Source: Rhodanobacter_A agri
Lineage (GTDB): Bacteria; Pseudomonadota; Gammaproteobacteria; Xanthomonadales; Rhodanobacteraceae
Assembly (NCBI RefSeq): GCF_044904705.1
Contig: NZ_JADIKL010000014.1
Span: forward strand, 12,335 to 76,334
Reading direction: 5' to 3'
DNA: 64,000 nucleotides
The notes below the pieces were generated by a model. The model made no database searches, had not been told where the DNA came from, and saw nothing but the letters and a program-made list of their open reading frames with translations. A program made the position numbers and the translations under genes. Positions 34,364 to 43,753 of the stretch are shown one piece after another. Position 1 is the stretch's first letter, and each line of letters opens with the position of its first letter.

Positions 34364-35411
34364 CGTCACTTCCTTTGTTTTCCAGTGGCAGCCGCAGGCT
34401 GACCACATAACGTTCGCCCTGCGGCCCGGCCTGCACTGCCGCCCGCGGGCCGTAGCGGAACGCCACCCGTCGGCGCACGCTGTCCAGGCCATGACCGTTG
34501 CCGCCACGCGCAGGCGAGAGCGGCAGCGGATTGGCGATCTCGATCACGATGGCGTTGCCGTCGCGTACGCCGCGCAGTGTCACCACCCCGCCTTCGCGCA
34601 GCGGCTGGACGCCGTGGCGCACCGCGTTCTCCAGCAGCGGCTGCAACAGCAGGCGCGGCAACGGAAAGTCGGGCGGCAAGTCGTCCAACTGGCGCTCAAC
34701 GTGCAGGCGCTCGCCAAGACGCAGCTGCTCGATCGCCAGGTAACGCTCCAGCAAGGCCAGCTCCTCGCCCAGCGTGCCGTCGCCTTGTTCATGCTGACCC
34801 AGCGCGGCGCGGAACAGTTCGGCCAGGTCCTCCACCGTGCGCTCGGCCGCCGCCGGATCGAGCGGAATCAGCGCCGCCACCGTGTTCATGCTGTTGAACA
34901 GGAAATGCGGGCGGATACGCGCCTGCAACGCTTCCACCTGCGCCCGCGTCACCGCGGCGAGGCGCAGCCGCCACTGCGCGGCGATGTAGAAGTAGCGCAG
35001 GATCGCCGCACCGAGCAGGGCCGCGATCAGCACATTGTCGAGCACGAAGGTCGCCATGCCGTCGCTGAGCAGTCCCATCCGCAAGGCTTCGTCCAGGCCA
35101 TGCGCCACCCAGCTCGCTGCGCCGACGATCGGCATGATCAACAGCCACGCGGCGAGGTAGGGCAGGTGTCCGGGCAGGCGCTGCAGCCAGGCCCGCAGCA
35201 GGCACAGCGTCACCCCGATCACCAGCGTCAGCCAGGTCACGAACAGGATGCCCACGCTGTAACCGGAAAGATCGCGATGGTCACCCTCAGCCAGCCACAC
35301 CACAGTGGCCGCGAGGGCGCCGGTCACCAACAAGGTGAACAGCACCGGCAGGCTGCAGAAGTCCGGCAGCGGGCTAGGTTCGTCGTGGTGGCGAAAGAAG
35401 GGTTCGCGCAT
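34341..35411 (-). CDS. AlgZ/FimS-like histidine kinase
   Basis: This 356-residue LytS-type kinase has four predicted membrane helices in residues 20-140 and then the His_kinase domain. The phosphorylatable His169 is in ARIRPHFLFNSMNTVAALIP, with an N-box LLQPLLENAVRHGVQPL and a G-box near ARGGNGHGLDSVRRR. The short soluble input suggests membrane sensing. ATG 35411 is the first conserved start; the open frame runs further upstream without support. It overlaps the regulator gene by 23 bp. Confidence 0.87.
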   Translation of the reverse strand: MREPFFRHHDEPSPLPDFCSLPVLFTLLVTGALAATVVWLAEGDHRDLSGYSVGILFVTWLTLVIGVTLCLLRAWLQRLPGHLPYLAAWLLIMPIVGAASWVAHGLDEALRMGLLSDGMATFVLDNVLIAALLGAAILRYFYIAAQWRLRLAAVTRAQVEALQARIRPHFLFNSMNTVAALIPLDPAAAERTVEDLAELFRAALGQHEQGDGTLGEELALLERYLAIEQLRLGERLHVERQLDDLPPDFPLPRLLLQPLLENAVRHGVQPLREGGVVTLRGVRDGNAIVIEIANPLPLSPARGGNGHGLDSVRRRVAFRYGPRAAVQAGPQGERYVVSLRLPLENKGSDDARADRR

Positions 35412-35604
35412 GCGCGCAGTATGCCGCAGCATCGGGAGCCTGCACGGTAGAAGCCGTCCGGGTTGCGACACTGGCCGCACAGTGCGCATCACCGCCGCCG
35501 CTTGGCCCATGGAACCACCGTGGGCCCGCGAATCGCCGAAGATCTGCGCCGCGCGACAAGCACTTCACCTCGAGTGTTTCTACCCTTCAGGCCGCCAGGC
35601 CGGG

Positions 35605-36273
35605 TCAGCCCAGCCGCGCGCCCAGCCAGCTGCGCAGGTCGGCGATTTCCTCGGCACAGACCGCGTGTGCCATCGGGTAGCTATGCCAGTCCACGCGATA
35701 GCCCAGGCGCTGCAGCAGGTCGCGGCTGTCGCTGCCGCGCGGCGGGATCACCACCGGATCGAAGCTGCCATGCGCCTGGAAGATCGGCACGTCCGCGTTC
35801 GCCGCGCTGCGTTCGGCCGCCAGCGTGTCAGCAATCGGCAGGTAGGTGGACAGCGCCACGATGCCGGCCAACCGCTCGGTGTGGCGCAGGCCGGCAGCCA
35901 GCGCGATCGCGCCGCCTTGCGAGAAACCGGCGAGGAAGATGCGTTCGTCGGGCACGCCGCGCTCGCGCTCGCGCGCTATCAGCGCCTCGGTGGCCGCGAT
36001 GGAGGCGCGGATGCCCGTCTCGTCCTGGCGCGCCACCAGGTCGAAACCGTGAATGTCGTACCAGGCGCGCATCGGCATGCCGCCGTTGACCGTCACCGGT
36101 CGCACCGGTGCGTGCGGAAACACGAAGCGCAGCGCCGGCCAGTCCGCCGCCACCAGCTCCGGCACGATCGGCGCGAAGTCGTGGCCGTCCGCGCCCAGCC
36201 CGTGCAACCAGATGATGCTGTAGCGAGGACTGGCGGCGGTTTCGTGTTCGACGGCGGGAAGCAGGGCGGGCAT
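35605..36273 (-). CDS. Carboxylesterase/phospholipase of the YpfH/EstB type
   Basis: This 222-residue alpha/beta hydrolase has the N-terminal oxyanion loop IIWLHGLGADGHDF, the nucleophile Ser118 in LAGFSQGGAIALAAGL, an acid in GSFDPVV and the catalytic His in YPMAHAVCAEEI. The family hydrolyses short acyl esters and lysophospholipids. ATG 36273 is chosen by conservation; its ribosome-binding site is weak and a GTG at 36300 is possible. It follows the isochorismatase-like gene by 60 bp on the same strand. Confidence 0.9.
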   Translation of the reverse strand: MPALLPAVEHETAASPRYSIIWLHGLGADGHDFAPIVPELVAADWPALRFVFPHAPVRPVTVNGGMPMRAWYDIHGFDLVARQDETGIRASIAATEALIARERERGVPDERIFLAGFSQGGAIALAAGLRHTERLAGIVALSTYLPIADTLAAERSAANADVPIFQAHGSFDPVVIPPRGSDSRDLLQRLGYRVDWHSYPMAHAVCAEEIADLRSWLGARLG

Positions 36274-36333
36274 GGCAGGGATCGCGGCGGAAAGACACAC
36301 AGCTTAGCGCCTGCCGCGATCCCGGGCCGCAGC

Positions 36334-36978
36334 TCAGGCCGCCACGACCAGCCGCGCCAACGCCCGCTGGTGCGAAGCGTGGATGGTGTCCCGCTCCGGC
36401 GTGGTGCCGTGGGCGAGATGGGCGACCCATTCATCGGTCGTCATCACCGCCGCATAGCGCGACTGTTCCACCACCGCGAATACGCGATGGATCTCCTCCG
36501 CGGTGGCGGCGCCCGCACGGTTGGCGTAGGGCACGCTGCCGGAGGCGTCCATCAGGAATTCCACCTGCAGGCCGGCGTCGAAGGCATGCTTGATCGTGGT
36601 GTCGTTGCAGTTGTGGGTCATGTAGCCCACCACGGCCAGGGTGTCGATGGCATGCGACTGCAGCCACTCGCCCAGGCCGGTGCCGGCGAACGCGCTGGGC
36701 AGGGCCTTGCGCAGGTAGTGCTCGCGCGGGCGACTGGCGACGACCGCATGCAGCTCCCAGCCGTGCGAACCGGTGGCGAACAGCGGCGCATCGGTGGGCG
36801 AGGACTGTTGCACCACGATCACCGGGATGCCGGCGGTATGCGCGGCGTCGATCGCACGACCGATGTTGCGCAGCGAATCGGCCACGGGCGGGTACTGGAT
36901 GCGCAAGCCGCCGCTCTCGTATTCGTTCTGCACGTCAATCACGACGAGCGCGCGGCGTGGATGGCTGACTTCGGTCAT
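36334..36978 (-). CDS. Isochorismatase-family cysteine hydrolase
   Basis: This 214-residue protein has the family triad: Asp15 in LVVIDVQNEY, Lys91 in HYLRKALPSAF and the nucleophile Cys124 in GYMTHNCNDTT. The family includes nicotinamidases and N-carbamoyl hydrolases; the substrate is unknown. The divergent GlxA-type regulator at 37111 may control it, since such regulator-hydrolase pairs are common. The esterase gene downstream may be in the same operon. Confidence 0.88.
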   Translation of the reverse strand: MTEVSHPRRALVVIDVQNEYESGGLRIQYPPVADSLRNIGRAIDAAHTAGIPVIVVQQSSPTDAPLFATGSHGWELHAVVASRPREHYLRKALPSAFAGTGLGEWLQSHAIDTLAVVGYMTHNCNDTTIKHAFDAGLQVEFLMDASGSVPYANRAGAATAEEIHRVFAVVEQSRYAAVMTTDEWVAHLAHGTTPERDTIHASHQRALARLVVAA

Positions 36979-37110
36979 GGCGGCATTCCTCACAGGCATG
37001 GGACGGCTCGTCCCGGTGGCGCCATGATCCGCGCCTGGATGCTTCCGCAGCAGTGGCCTGATTGCCATTTTTGGTTAGAATCGGGCCAATCCAGCGCAGA
37101 GGATTTCGGC

Positions 37111-38064
37111 ATGCCCAGGACGCGCGTCGCGGTGGTGGCGTTCGACGGCATCCGTCCGTTCCATCTGTCGGTGCCGTGCGCAGTGTTCGGCGAGGCCGCC
37201 GGCGACGAAGCGCCGCCGTTCGAGCTGCGCGTCTGCGCGGCCGAACCCGGCGGCCTGCGCACCCAGGCGGGCTTCGGCATCGTCGCGCAGCACGGCCTGC
37301 GCACACTGGCCTGGGCCGATATCGTGGTGGTTCCCTCATGGCGCGATCCACGCGAGCCGCCGCCCGAGCCGCTGCTGGCCGCACTCCGGCGGGCGCATGC
37401 GCGCGGCGCCCTGGTGGTCGGCCTGTGTCTGGGTGCCTTCGTGCTGGCCGAGGCCGGCCTGCTCGACGGCCGCCGCGCCACCACCCACTGGCGCTGGGCA
37501 GCGCGCTTCGCCGAACGCTATCCGCGGGTACGGGTCGATCCCGGCGTGTTGTACGTGGACGAAGGCGACGTGCTCACCTCGGCCGGCACCGCCGCCGGCA
37601 TCGACTGCTGCCTGCATGTGCTGCGCCACCGCCTCGGCGCGGAGGCGGCAAACCGCGTAGCGCGCACCCTGGTGGTGCCGCCGCACCGCCAGGGCAGCCA
37701 GGCGCAATACATCGAGCAACCCGTACTGGCGGCCGCGCGCGATACGCCGCTGACGAAGACGCTGGACTGGGCCACGCGCCACCTCGACGCGACGCACAGC
37801 CTCGACTCGCTGGCCGCACGCGCCGCGATGAGCCGGCGCAGCTTCACCCGCCACTTCCGCCAGCACACCGGCACCACCGTGGGCCAGTGGCTGCTGGCGC
37901 AGCGACTGGCGCTGGCGCAACGGCTGCTGGAAACCACCGCGCAGCCGATCGAACGCATCGCCGAGCGCGCCGGCTTCGGCACCGCGCTGTCCATGCGCCA
38001 GCATTTCGGCACGGCGTTGCACACCACGCCCTCGCTGTACCGCCGCGAGTTCCGCGGCGGCTGA
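37111..38064 (+). CDS. GlxA-type AraC-family transcriptional regulator
   Basis: This 317-residue protein has a DJ-1/PfpI-like N-terminal domain (RVAVVAFDGIRPFHLSVPCA, VVGLCLGAFVLAEAGLLDGR, LTSAGTAAGIDCCLH) and a C-terminal AraC HTH domain (LDSLAARAAMSRRSFTRHF and PIERIAERAGFGTALSMRQH). The domain has the conserved cysteine but acts as a sensor rather than an amidase in this family. AGAGGA lies upstream of ATG 37111. It is divergent from the cysteine hydrolase gene, with 132 bp between. Confidence 0.9.
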   Translation: MPRTRVAVVAFDGIRPFHLSVPCAVFGEAAGDEAPPFELRVCAAEPGGLRTQAGFGIVAQHGLRTLAWADIVVVPSWRDPREPPPEPLLAALRRAHARGALVVGLCLGAFVLAEAGLLDGRRATTHWRWAARFAERYPRVRVDPGVLYVDEGDVLTSAGTAAGIDCCLHVLRHRLGAEAANRVARTLVVPPHRQGSQAQYIEQPVLAAARDTPLTKTLDWATRHLDATHSLDSLAARAAMSRRSFTRHFRQHTGTTVGQWLLAQRLALAQRLLETTAQPIERIAERAGFGTALSMRQHFGTALHTTPSLYRREFRGG

Positions 38065-38068
38065 TCGC

Positions 38069-40220
38069 TCACTTCGCCGGCAAACCCAGCTCCTGCGCAA
38101 AGAACGTCAGCATCAACGCGGTGTTCCCTACGCGCTGGCTGAAGGGTGCGCCGATGCCATGGCCGGCATTCATGCGGGTGAGCAGCAGGATCGGCGGCTG
38201 CGAGCCGGTGGCGTTCTGCAGGGCCGCGGCGAACTTGCGCGACTGCCACGGCGCCACGCGCGGGTCGTTCGCGCCGGTGGTAAGCAGCACGGCTGGGGTA
38301 GGCGGTATCCGGCTGCACGTTCTGCAACGGCGAATACGCCAGCGTGGCCTTGAACTGCGCGGGGTCGGCCACGGTGCCGTACTCGGGCACGTTGTAGGCG
38401 CCGTTGGCGAAGTCCGTCTCGTGGCGCAGCATGTCGTAGATGCCCACCATGCTCACCACGGCGCGGTAGTCGCCGGGATGCTGCACCAGCGAGGCGCCCA
38501 TCAGCAGGCCGCCGTTGCTGCCGCCGAGGATGCCCAGGTGCCGGCGGTCGGTCCAATGCGTATCGACGAGCGCCAGCGCGGCGGCGTGGAAATCGTCGAA
38601 CACGTTCTGCTTGTGCAGCTTCTGGCCCTGCCGGTGCCATAGCTCGCCGTTCTCGTTGCCGCCGCGGATATTGGCGAAGGCCAGCACGCCGCCGCGTTCC
38701 AGCCACGCCAGCTCGGGGCCGACGAAGTGCGGTGACACGGGGATGTCGAAACCGCCGTAGCTGTAGAGGATGGCCGGCCGTGCGCCGTTCGGCGTCACCC
38801 CTTTCATCGCCAGCACGGTGACCGGGATCTTTGTGCCGTCTTTCGAAGTGCCGTCGATGCGGTACAGCTCCACCTTCGAGTAGTCGGCGGCGGGCTTCAC
38901 CTCGAACACCGTCTTCAGCGTGCCGGCCTTGGCGTCGTATTCGGCCCAGCGCGAAGGCAGGGTCCAGCCGCTGTAGTCGATCAGTGCGCGATCCTGGCCC
39001 TGCTCGGCGGCGATGCCGCCGATGCCGACGCCGTGCGCAGGCAGCGGCAGGCGGCGCACGAACTTCGCGGCATGGTCGTATTGCTCCACCTGCCAGTCGG
39101 ACCCCCAGCTGCGTACCACCAGGAAGCCGTCGGCGATCGGCGCCACGCCTTGCAGCGCGCCATCGCGCTGGTCCAGCACTTCGCCGGCTTTGCCGTTCGC
39201 GTCGACCGCAAGCAGCTTGCCGCGCGGGGCGCCGGCGAAGCTGGCGACGAACAGGCGCTGGCCCACCCAGTCCGCGAAGCGCACGTCGGCTTCGTTGCCC
39301 AGCGCCTTCTTCCATTGACTGCCTTCGCGCAGCCAGACTTCGGCCGGGCCGCCGTCGCCCATGTTGGCCAGCACGGCAAGCTGCTTCGCGCCGGGCGAAC
39401 TCAGCAAGCGGTATTCGGCCACCTTGGAATAGTCCTTGCCGAACATCACGGCATCCCTGGCGGCAGGCTCGCCGAGCGCGTGATGCACCAGCGCGGCGTG
39501 GAATTGCACCACCTCCTGCCCGGCGGACGGCGGCGGGAAACGCACGTAGGTGAAGCCCCGCTCGTCGGCGTCCCAGGCCAGGCCTTGCGGGGTGGTGCCG
39601 CCACCGGCCCAGGGCAGGGCGTCGGCCAGCGTCTTGCCGCTCTTCACGTCGAGCACGTGGATGGTGGTCAGCTCGCTGCCGCCCTCGGCGGTGCCATAAG
39701 CTAGATAACGGCCGCTGGGGGAGGGCCAGTAGGCGGTGATCGCGGTATTGCCGCCGTTCGCGTTGAGATCCACCAGCACGCGCGGCGTGCCGGCCGGCCA
39801 CGACTGCGCCATCAGTTGCGGCTGCGGCTGCGGCGGCGTCTCCTGCATGTAGAACAGCGTGCCGCCGGCCAGCAACGGACCGGAGCGGGTGGTGGAGGTG
39901 ATCGCCAGCTCACGCACCCGCGCGTTCATCGCCTTGCCGTCGGGCATCGCGCCCAGCACCTGCTCGGTGTGCGCGTTCTGCGCCTTGATCCAGGCCTGGA
40001 CCGCGGGATCGGCGGGATTCTCCAGCCAGCGGTAAGGATCGGGCACGCGCACCCCGTGCAGCGTGGTGGCGTCCTCGTGCCGCGGCGAGGCGGGCGGGGG
40101 AAGCGCGCGGTCGTCGATCAGCGATACGTCGCCGCGAGGCGCTGGCGGCGTCTGCTGGGCGGCCGTGGCGGTTGCCGCGGCCGCGAACGCCATCAAGGAA
40201 AAAGCGAGCATGACGCGCAT
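38069..40220 (-). pseudogene. S9 prolyl oligopeptidase, frameshifted near the 3' end
   Basis: The gene encodes a signal peptide (MRVMLAFSLMAFAAAATATA), a beta-propeller and a prolyl-oligopeptidase hydrolase domain with the nucleophile in GGSNGGLLMGASL. The frame then runs into unrelated text after VQPDTAYP because a run of four C (38295-38298 on the minus strand) has one base too many. Removing one base restores AVLLTTGANDPRVAPWQSRK and MNAGHGIGAPFS to the end LGLPAK, with the catalytic Asp and His. As written, the protein loses these. It could be a true lesion or a sequencing error. A strong GGAGG precedes ATG 40220. Confidence 0.85.
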
Positions 40221-40354
40221 GGAGAGCCTCCCTCACCTGAAGCGGTCCCCAAGCGTAGCGCCCAGCCTCCCGGGGCGCACCTGACTTTCAGCACGGTGGC
40301 CGTTGCGCATGGGCACGCTCGGTTATGCTGGTTTTTTTGCCCCAGGGAACTTCC

Positions 40355-42802
40355 ATGCGCCGACTGCTGCTTGCCGGCCTCGTGGCCTTCACCGTGCTGC
40401 CTGCCGCAGCATTCAGCGCCACCGCAACGCCGGCCGGCGACGCTCCGCTGGACCTGGAAACCATCATGGCCAGCCCCGACTGGATCGGCCATGCGGTGGA
40501 GAGCCCGTACTGGGGCGTGGACGGCCGCAACCTGTACTACGCGTTGAAGCGCGACGGCGACAGCGTGCGCGACCTCTATCGCGTGGACGCCGCAGGCGGC
40601 GCCAGCAGCAAGCTCGATCCCGCTGCGATGGCGCAGGCCGAAGGCCCGGCGGTGTACGACCGCAACCACGCGCATGCCGCCTTCATCCTGCACGGCGACG
40701 TGTTCCTGGTGGAGTTGGCCAGCGGCCGCCGCGTGCAGGTGACCCGCTCGCCGCAAGCGGAATCCTCGCCGCAATTCTCCGCCGACGGCCGCACGCTGCA
40801 GTTCCGCGACGGTAACGACTGGTACGGCTACGACCTCGCCAGCGGCGTCACTGCGCCTGCCGCGATCCTGAAATTTGCCGACGACCCGCAGGCAAAGCAG
40901 CCCGACGCGCTGGAACGCCAGCAGCTCGAAACCTTCGGCACGCTGCGCGAGATCAAGGCCGACCGCGACGCCCACCGCGCGCAGCAGCAGGCGCTGGACG
41001 CCGCCGATCCCGGCCGCGCGCCGCAGCCGTTCTGGCTGAGCGACAAGGTCAAGGCGGTGGACACCGAACTCTCGCCCGGCGGTCGCTGGATGCTGGTGGT
41101 CACCGAGCCCGCACACCATGGCGAGGGCGAAGCGCCGGGGGTGATCCACTACGTCACCGAGTCGGGCTACACCGAGGTGCAGAAAGCGCGCACCAACGTG
41201 GGCCGCAACGACCCCGCGCCGCAGTCGCTGCTGCTGCTCGATCTTTCTGCGCACAAGATCTGGCCGCTGGCGACCGACAAGCTGCCCGGCATCAAGGATG
41301 ACCCGCTGAAAGCGATCCGCGACCAGACCATCGCCGCCCTGGAAAAGGCCGGCCACGATGACGAAGCCAAGGCGCTCAAGGCGCCGGGCGTGCGCCCGGT
41401 GACCATCGCCAGCGAAGGCGGCGGCGGCATCGCCTGGAGCGACGATGGCAGCCAGGCCGCCGTGCAGCTGCGCGCGATCGACAACAAGGATCGCTGGATC
41501 GCCAGCGTGGACTTCGCCGGCCATGCGCTGGTATCGCAGGACCGCCTGCACGACGGCGCCTGGATCAACTGGAGCTTCAACGATTTCGGCTGGCTGAAGG
41601 ACGGCCGCACGCTGTGGTATCTCAGCGAGGCCAGCGGCTGGTCGCGCCTCTACGTGAAGCCGCTGGACGGCAAGGCGAAGGCGCTCACCGGCGACGCACG
41701 CTTCGAAGTGAGCCAGCCCACGCCCAGCCCCGACGGCCGCTGGTTCTACGTGCTGGCGAACAAGGTCGCGCCATACAGCTACGACGTGTATCGCGTGCCT
41801 GCGGATGGCGGCGAACTCACCCGTGTGACCCGGTATGAAGGCGTCGACGGTTTCAGCTTGTCGCCCGACGGCAGCCAGCTCGCCGTGCTGCACTCGGCGC
41901 CGTACCTGCTCAGCCAGCTTGCCGTGCAACCGGCGGCCGGCGGCACGCCGCGCGAACTCACCGACACCATGAAGCGTGCGTACACCGCGCGGCCGTGGAC
42001 CCAGCCGCAGTTTGTCGAAGTGCCGTCCTCGCATGGCGCCGGCGTGGTCTACGCCAAGTACTACGGCCCAGGCAACGACGCCGCTGCACCCGCCTCGCGC
42101 CCCGCGGTAATCTTCGTGCACGGCGCCGGCTACCTGCAGGACGTGTCGAAGCAGGAGACGTATTACCTCCGCGAGCAGATGTTCCAGAACCTGCTGGTGC
42201 AGCAAGGCTACGTGGTGCTGGACCTGGACTACCGCGGCTCCGCCGGCTACGGCCGCGACTGGCGCGATGCGATCTACCGCAAGATGGGCCATCCCGAACT
42301 GGAGGACCTGCTCGACGGCAAGGCCTGGCTGGTGAAGCACCACGGCGTCGATCCGAAACGCGTGGGCATCTACGGCGGCAGCTACGGCGGCTTCATGACC
42401 GAGATGGCGCTGCTGCGCGCGCCCGGCGAATTCGCCGCAGGTGCCGCGCTGCGCCCGCCGGCGGACTGGGTCACTTACAACCACGAGTACACCTCGAACA
42501 TCCTCAACGACCCGCAGCTCGATCCCGAGGCGTACAAGACCAGCTCGCCGATCGAATACGCGCAGAACCTGCGGGACCCGCTGCTGATCGAACACGGCCT
42601 GATCGACGACAACGTGCTGGCCAGCGATTCCATCCGCCTGTACCAGCGCTTCGTCGAGCTGCACAAGAAGAACTTCTGGATCTCGCTGTATCCGCTGGAA
42701 CGCCACGACTTCAAGCACGCCGACGACTGGTATGACGAATACCGGCGCATCGACGAGTTGTTCGATACCTATGTGAAACCGGCGGCACCCGCCGCACACT
42801 GA
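40355..42802 (+). CDS. S9 family (DPP IV/prolyl oligopeptidase-like) peptidase
   Basis: This 815-residue secreted peptidase has a signal peptide (MRRLLLAGLVAFTVLPAAAF), an N-terminal beta-propeller with repeats such as SPQFSADGRTLQFRDG and QPTPSPDGRWFYVLA, and a C-terminal hydrolase domain. The nucleophile is in GIYGGSYGGFMTEMAL, the aspartate in HGLIDDNVLASD and the histidine in LERHDFKHADD. It probably trims peptides in the periplasm. It is divergent from the frameshifted S9 gene, 134 bp apart, and followed by a terminator. Confidence 0.92.
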   Translation: MRRLLLAGLVAFTVLPAAAFSATATPAGDAPLDLETIMASPDWIGHAVESPYWGVDGRNLYYALKRDGDSVRDLYRVDAAGGASSKLDPAAMAQAEGPAVYDRNHAHAAFILHGDVFLVELASGRRVQVTRSPQAESSPQFSADGRTLQFRDGNDWYGYDLASGVTAPAAILKFADDPQAKQPDALERQQLETFGTLREIKADRDAHRAQQQALDAADPGRAPQPFWLSDKVKAVDTELSPGGRWMLVVTEPAHHGEGEAPGVIHYVTESGYTEVQKARTNVGRNDPAPQSLLLLDLSAHKIWPLATDKLPGIKDDPLKAIRDQTIAALEKAGHDDEAKALKAPGVRPVTIASEGGGGIAWSDDGSQAAVQLRAIDNKDRWIASVDFAGHALVSQDRLHDGAWINWSFNDFGWLKDGRTLWYLSEASGWSRLYVKPLDGKAKALTGDARFEVSQPTPSPDGRWFYVLANKVAPYSYDVYRVPADGGELTRVTRYEGVDGFSLSPDGSQLAVLHSAPYLLSQLAVQPAAGGTPRELTDTMKRAYTARPWTQPQFVEVPSSHGAGVVYAKYYGPGNDAAAPASRPAVIFVHGAGYLQDVSKQETYYLREQMFQNLLVQQGYVVLDLDYRGSAGYGRDWRDAIYRKMGHPELEDLLDGKAWLVKHHGVDPKRVGIYGGSYGGFMTEMALLRAPGEFAAGAALRPPADWVTYNHEYTSNILNDPQLDPEAYKTSSPIEYAQNLRDPLLIEHGLIDDNVLASDSIRLYQRFVELHKKNFWISLYPLERHDFKHADDWYDEYRRIDELFDTYVKPAAPAAH

Positions 42803-42808
42803 ACACGC

Positions 42809-42834
42809 GGGTCACCCTTCCGGTGGCCCGTTTT
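42809..42834 (+). terminator. Terminator after the S9 peptidase gene
   Basis: Eight-bp arms (GGGTCACC with GGTGGCCC, one G-U pair) surround a 5-base loop and are followed by GTTTT. It lies 7 bp after the stop. Confidence 0.65.
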
Positions 42835-42859
42835 CCGTCCAAGCACAAGGAACGTACCC

Positions 42860-43417
42860 ATGCGTCTGATCACCCTCGGCCTGCTCGCCGGCTTCCTCGT
42901 CTGCGGCTCGGCCGCCGCGGCCACGCCGACCAGCCAGCCACCCAGCGACGCCTCGATCCAGCAACTGCTGCAGGTGATTCAGGCGCACAAGATGCTGGAC
43001 GCCATGCAGGCGCGCCTGGACGGCATGATGCACACGGCCAGCGAACAGGCACTGGCGGGGCAACCCGCCGATGCCGGCGAGCAAAAGATCATCGACGCGC
43101 AGACCGCCAAGCTGAGCACGCTGATGAAGAGCCAGCTGTCGTGGGACTCGATGGAGCCGATGTACGTCGACATCTACCGCAAGACCTTCACGCAGAAGGA
43201 GGTCGACGACATGATCGCCTTCTACAAGTCGCCCTCGGGCCAGTCGATGGTGGCGAAGATGCCGGCGGTGATGGGGCAGACCATGCAGGACGTGCAGGGC
43301 AAGATGACCACCTTGATGCCGCAGCTGCGGCAGATCTCCGAGGACACGACAAGCCAGCTCAAGGCCTACGAGGCGAACAAGCAGAACGCTGCGGCGCCCG
43401 CTCCCAAAGCCAAGTGA
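42860..43417 (+). CDS. DUF2059 family secreted protein
   Basis: This 185-residue protein has a signal peptide (MRLITLGLLAGFLVCGSAAA). The helical body carries SIQQLLQVIQAHKMLDAMQA, then YVDIYRKTFTQKEVDDMIAF followed by YKSPSGQSMVAKMPAVM, which is the DUF2059 signature. It is presumed periplasmic with unknown function. It ends in a low-complexity alanine/proline/lysine tail. Confidence 0.88.
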   Translation: MRLITLGLLAGFLVCGSAAAATPTSQPPSDASIQQLLQVIQAHKMLDAMQARLDGMMHTASEQALAGQPADAGEQKIIDAQTAKLSTLMKSQLSWDSMEPMYVDIYRKTFTQKEVDDMIAFYKSPSGQSMVAKMPAVMGQTMQDVQGKMTTLMPQLRQISEDTTSQLKAYEANKQNAAAPAPKAK

Positions 43418-43465
43418 CACCGCTGCCCCGACCGGGTTTCCGCGTCGGGCCGATTCGGCCGGCGA

Positions 43466-43743
43466 CTAGGGTTGCGGCGCGATGCGCCGCAACCGGTCGG
43501 CCAGCGTGGCGCGCGACAGCTCGCCCATCCAGTGGTCGTGCATCACGCCATCCCTACCCGGGAACAGCGTGGCGGGGTAACCGTGCGCGCCAGCAGCTGG
43601 CCTGCGGCCAACACCAGGTACACCGCGTTGCCGGCCTCGGGTTGGCCGCGTTTGTGCAAGAAGCCGGCCGTGCCGAGCGCGGCGACCAAGTCGAACAGCA
43701 AGGCGATCAGGGCCGTGGAAAAGGCAAACGGACCGATATCCAA
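43466..43743 (-). pseudogene. Decayed TlpA-like membrane thioredoxin gene
   Basis: Two remnants of one gene are visible. The 5' part, from a TTG at 43743, encodes a membrane segment (LDIGPFAFSTALIALLFDLV and further VYLVLAAGQLLARTV). The 3' part, in another frame, encodes a thioredoxin-like C-terminus (GYPATLFPGRDGVMHDHWMG to a TAG at 43466). The middle, which should carry the CXXC active site, is missing and the two pieces are 2 bases out of frame. It follows the permease gene by 10 bp, so it was probably the last gene of the sulfur operon. The TlpA assignment is inferred from the tail. Confidence 0.65.
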
Positions 43744-43753
43744 GACGCCACGC

